A DNA stretch of 64,000 bases from Pyrocephalus nanus (Eukaryota > Chordata > Aves > Passeriformes > Tyrannidae): positions 11,453,501 through 11,517,500 of the forward strand of contig CM076267.1 of NCBI GenBank assembly GCA_038380795.1. Reading direction: 5' to 3'. Both the position numbers and the translations under genes were made by a program. This document shows positions 62,011-64,000 of the stretch, piece after piece (position 1 is the first letter of the stretch; each line of letters opens with the position of its first letter). Below the pieces are notes generated by a model that was not told where the DNA came from, searched no databases, and saw only the letters and a list, made by a program, of their open reading frames with translations.

Positions 62011-63210
62011 AGAGCAAAGCCTCCCAGCATCCAGCTGCTGGCAGCTGGAGACCTCCGGCAAGCAAGAGGAACCTCCCCACGCTCACTGCTTCCCCATCTT
62101 CATCCCACAGGTGTTTGTACCCCTTTTATAAGGAATGCAGTTTGGTCCCCAATCCCCAAAGTGGGGTAGAGACCCTGCACCCCCAAAAGGAGGGACCTGG
62201 AGGGAAGGAGCCCCAGTGCTGGTCAGTCGTGGTCCCGTCCATCCCTTTCAGTGCAAGATGGAGATAATAACCTTGATGGGAAGTGTGTGAGGGGTGGGGG
62301 GTAGAGGATTAATATGTCTAAGGCACCACATAAAAGGCAGCAAGGAAATGGTGTCCCTCCTGGCGAGCAGGGGTGAAGCCTACCCTCTCACGGGGCTGCA
62401 GCCCAGTGCAGTTCCCTAAATTCCCTGCCTGCCCAGGGGTCTCCCAGGGACACACAGGAAGCGTGGCTGGTCCCCCATCATTGCCCTGCCTCCCTCTGGG
62501 TGTTGGGCTCTGCCTGCTCTTGCTGCAGAGCACCTAAAAACATTGTCAGCATGTTTGTGCAGGTTGGGGCTGCAGGAGGATCATCTCCAGTGCCCGGGAG
62601 CACCAGCCCCATTGATGCACAGCACGTGCCAAGGTGGCTTTTTGAACAAAGTTTGCTTCCTTTTTTTTTTCTGCACCACAGTAATTCTTTTATTCCATCA
62701 GCTACAGAAAATCAATGTGTCTTTTTGGTTAGAAGCCCTGGCTTGAAGCTTTCAGTTCCTTAAATCATCTTCCTGTGATTTAAAGGGAAGCGAAATCCCT
62801 CTCTGGTGTGAGGTGTGTGATGCCTTCCCAGGAGAAGCCCCCCCACAGAAAGACAAAGTGATGGCACAAGATATAAGAGGGGCTGAGCCCCTTCACCCCC
62901 CTCTTCCCCCTGGCCCCCAGCCACCCCACAGAGCCCTTCCTGCCCCAGATCAGCACAGTGGCTCTGCCAGGACTGGCTTCTCCACCTTCCTCACACCCAG
63001 CAGCCTCCCAGTGCCAGTGGGTTCCTGCAGCTCCCAGAGGGTGCCTGCAGGAACAGACCTATGCCACTGGAACCCCACAGCATCATCCTTTTAACTTGCA
63101 AATGGCATGAGCTTGGTGGGGAAATGACTCAAGCACAGCAAGCATGGGGTGCCAGGATTTCGCTTCCAGCCCCGCTGCTGGGAGCACAGCAGCACCCACA
63201 CGCTCATCCA
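62011..63210. other. Intergenic sequence, nothing recognised
   Basis: This is moderately GC-rich unique sequence. No exon, repeat family or RNA gene is recognised. Confidence 0.6.
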
Positions 63211-63214
63211 GCCA

Positions 63215-63345
63215 GATGTTATTAAAGCCTTGATTGAATTAAACACAGAGGGCTTTTAAGTTCTCCCTTTGGATTTACACAGAGTAAATTCTTCGGAGAG
63301 AATCTGTGAATTGTCAGGTTACTTTTAAAAAGCTTGCTGGGTTGG
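63215..63345. promoter_or_regulatory. Putative conserved noncoding element
   Basis: This is AT-rich unique sequence (GATGTTATTAAAGCCTTGATTGAATTAAACA and the block to GTTACTTTTAAAAAGC) in GC-richer surroundings, with TAAT-type cores. It is suggested only by its base composition and its closeness to the other such blocks. Confidence 0.25.
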
Positions 63346-63439
63346 AGCATCATGTGCCCAGCCAGGGGCAGCTGGTGGATGCTTACGGGGTCCGTGTGTT
63401 TCCCTAATGCTTTATGGACTTGGCTGAACATGGGGAGGC

Positions 63440-63870
63440 TGTGGAGAACCCCAGAAATAATTTTTTTATTAAATTCTGCTCTGAAGGCTTTTCCCCCCTT
63501 TCCACTTTCAGATTCATTTATTTAATTTCCCCCCTTGAAATAAAGACTAATGTTGCTCAGTTGGAAAGCGTGGCTCTTCTGTCTCGCCTCGCAAGGAAAG
63601 AAAATAGCCTTGTTCCCCTTTTAATGCTCATGCATGAAAAATCTCCGGGCAAAATCTCCATTTATCAAGCCAGATTGAAGGGCACACAACAGAGGAGCTT
63701 ATTGCTCTGTGCCTCTTACCTTGTACCTCTGTTTGCGCTCTCAAGTGGTGTGATTAAGAAGATTGCTTTTGCTTTTAGGTGTCATGGGACAGAAAATTTA
63801 CAGCAAGGGGAAGCAAGGACATGTGTGCGGCTTTACATGGAAATCAAAGCATTTCCAAATAATTAAGGAA
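63440..63870. promoter_or_regulatory. Putative conserved noncoding element, open on plus strand
   Basis: This is an AT-rich, low-complexity-free block containing TTAATGCTCATGCATGAAAA near 63620 (octamer-like ATGCTCATGCAT) and CAAATAATTAAGG near 63856. A plus-strand frame stays open for 150 codons (63414-63866), but the predicted peptide matches no family I know. An enhancer is the likelier reading. Confidence 0.3.
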
Positions 63871-64000
63871 GAGGCACCAAGCCTGAGGCATGAGTTTCAG
63901 CATTGATGTGCTCAGAAGGGCCAGTGGGAAGCTGCTGGGGGTGGAGGGCTCAGGCTGGATCTCTTATGGTGCTGACCCAAGCACAGGGAGCTGCTCCGCT

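Noticed and set aside
54160..64000. PARP14 or another mammalian 3' neighbour of HSPBAP1
   Set aside because: No macrodomain, WWE or ART-like coding stretch was seen on either strand.
1..64000. CRISPR arrays, operons, prophage or other prokaryotic systems
   Set aside because: The window is clearly spliced vertebrate DNA. No regularly spaced repeats or dense gene clusters are present.

Overview
The window is vertebrate nuclear DNA, most likely avian. It has an AT-rich, intron-dominated texture with one GC-rich CpG island at about 16.06-17.24 kb. It carries a truncated CR1 LINE ending in the CACAGAAT-type 8-mer repeat typical of birds and reptiles, a few very old MIR/CORE-SINE-like fragments, and no mammalian Alu or L1. 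The species cannot be read from the sequence. 'Bird' is an inference from the repeats and the compact gene size.

Two neighbouring, divergently transcribed genes are recognised. (1) SLC49A4 (DIRC2), a lysosomal major-facilitator transporter, is on the minus strand. Only coding exon 1 (16246-16579) is present. Positions 1-16245 are the 5' part of its first intron, and the gene continues off the left edge. (2) HSPBAP1 (PASS1), a JmjC-fold HSP27-binding protein, is on the plus strand and is complete in eight coding exons from 17033 to 53339. Every exon boundary has GT/AG sites and phases that join. The spliced product is 489 residues, against 488 in human. The iron-binding His-Asp...His residues are all present (H167, D169, H249). 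The two start codons are 453 bp apart inside one CpG island, which looks like a shared bidirectional promoter. Human chromosome 3q21 has the same head-to-head arrangement.

Layout: 1-16245 is SLC49A4 intron 1, with a minus-strand CR1 at 8.7-9.0 kb, LTR-like stretches at about 9.25-9.58 and 10.69-11.03 kb, and an odd CpG-rich, hairpin-bearing, exon-like patch at 5.56-5.70 kb. 16.06-17.24 kb is the CpG island. 17.07-52.78 kb holds the HSPBAP1 introns, with MIR-like relics, homopolymers and no second gene. 53.34 to about 54.15 kb is the 3' UTR with candidate poly(A) signals, and a further strong one lies at 55.13 kb. From 54.2 to 64.0 kb no coding gene is recognised. That stretch holds a second, orphan CpG island (about 61.43-62.01 kb) flanked by AT-rich, homeobox-motif-containing segments that look like conserved developmental regulatory elements.

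No new multi-gene system, RNA gene or CRISPR array could be supported. The most interesting leads are the orphan CpG island with its flanking elements, and the 5.6 kb exon-like patch.
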